This document shows, piece after piece, positions 13,571 to 13,670 of a stretch of 13,670 bases of DNA. Made by a program: the position numbers and the translations under genes. Within the stretch, counting starts at the first letter, position 1; every line of letters starts with the position of its first letter. The DNA is taken from assembly GCA_049294435.1 (NCBI GenBank), contig JBAQCU010000024.1:1-13670 (forward strand), written 5' to 3'. This DNA comes from UBA1550 sp049294435. Its GTDB lineage: Bacteria; Patescibacteriota; Minisyncoccia; Phycocordibacterales; UBA1550. The notes beneath the pieces are model-generated. The model ran no database searches. It was not told the DNA's origin and saw only the letters and a list, made by a program, of their open reading frames with translations.

Positions 13571-13655
13571 CAAGTCGAAAGTTAAAAGTCTGAAAGTCAA
13601 AAGCAAATGCATACGCATCAGACTTTGTGACTTTTGACTTTATGACTTTTGACTC
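13571..13655. repeat. AAAGTC-repeat hairpin insertion in 23S helix H63
   Basis: The left part is a run of agtcgaaagttaaaagtct-type words and the right part their complement (agactttgtgacttttgact), so 13571-13602 pairs with about 13619-13654. The loop contains atgcatacgcat. It follows ttcgctgcggccccgcac, a normal 23S helix, and is absent from E. coli. The window ends shortly after it. Confidence 0.65.
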
Positions 13656-13670
13656 ACATCACACACTGTG

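Larger units (their letters stand above)
8850..13670 (-). rRNA. rrl: 23S ribosomal RNA, 3' part, with four introns
   Basis: The minus strand matches domains IV-VI of bacterial 23S rRNA. Exons, with E. coli numbers reckoned from the remembered E. coli sequence, are 13229-13670 (up to 1917; the 5' end is outside the window), 11891-12478 (1918-2504), 10815-10903 (2505-2593, 89 nt as in E. coli), 10123-10185 (2594-2656, 63 nt as in E. coli) and about 8850-9082 (2657 to the end). Landmarks: H69 CCGTAACTAT|AACGG is split at the first intron, GATATGAACTC and GCCTGTTATCCCC on the plus strand mark domain V, and ACGAGAGGACCGGAGTG marks the sarcin-ricin loop. The 3' end is approximate. Two helices near the right end carry repeat-rich insertions. 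Confidence 0.95.

Overview
The window looks like the chromosome of a candidate phyla radiation (Patescibacteria/Parcubacteria-type) bacterium. This is inferred from five things: compact genes with almost no Shine-Dalgarno sequences, an rRNA operon broken up by self-splicing introns carrying LAGLIDADG homing endonucleases, a short pilin locus with a small membrane protein, a RelE-type toxin-antitoxin pair, and many small palindromic repeats. TGA is used as a stop (for example at the end of the glycosyltransferase gene), so the code is the standard one.

Left part (1-7870), protein genes. A palindromic repeat opens the window. Minus-strand genes follow: a PAP2 phosphatase, a nucleotide-sugar epimerase/dehydratase-like SDR protein, a RelE/ParE toxin with its overlapping antitoxin, and a polyprenyl-phosphate sugar transferase. 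From a shared divergent promoter the plus strand carries a GT4 glycosyltransferase, a small one-helix membrane protein and a type IV pilin-like prepilin. Converging on these, on the minus strand, come a membrane-anchored cysteine-motif protein of unknown function and RodA. Several products probably act on or near the undecaprenyl-phosphate carrier and the cell envelope: the sugar transferase loads the carrier, the glycosyltransferase extends, RodA polymerises lipid II, and the PAP2 enzyme may recycle the carrier.

Right part (7840-13670), an rRNA operon read on the minus strand: 23S rRNA (5' part outside the window), a spacer with two palindromic elements, 5S rRNA, and a hairpin terminator at 7842-7875. 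The 23S gene is interrupted by four group I introns, located by exon alignment to E. coli 23S from memory after positions 1917, 2504, 2593 and 2656 (H69, the peptidyl transferase centre, H93 and the sarcin-ricin loop). Exon lengths agree with E. coli to the nucleotide for the two short exons (63 and 89 nt). Three introns carry LAGLIDADG endonuclease genes and one does not. Two further repeat-rich insertions lie in variable 23S helices near the right end.

Most notable: the intron in the sarcin-ricin loop; two sister introns that carry unrelated endonucleases whose reading frames run into the ribozyme core; a stem-loop repeat shared by two introns; an apparent 508-bp insertion that duplicated the last 18 bp of the 5S gene and separated 5S from its terminator; and a consistent promoter layout implying leaderless mRNAs.
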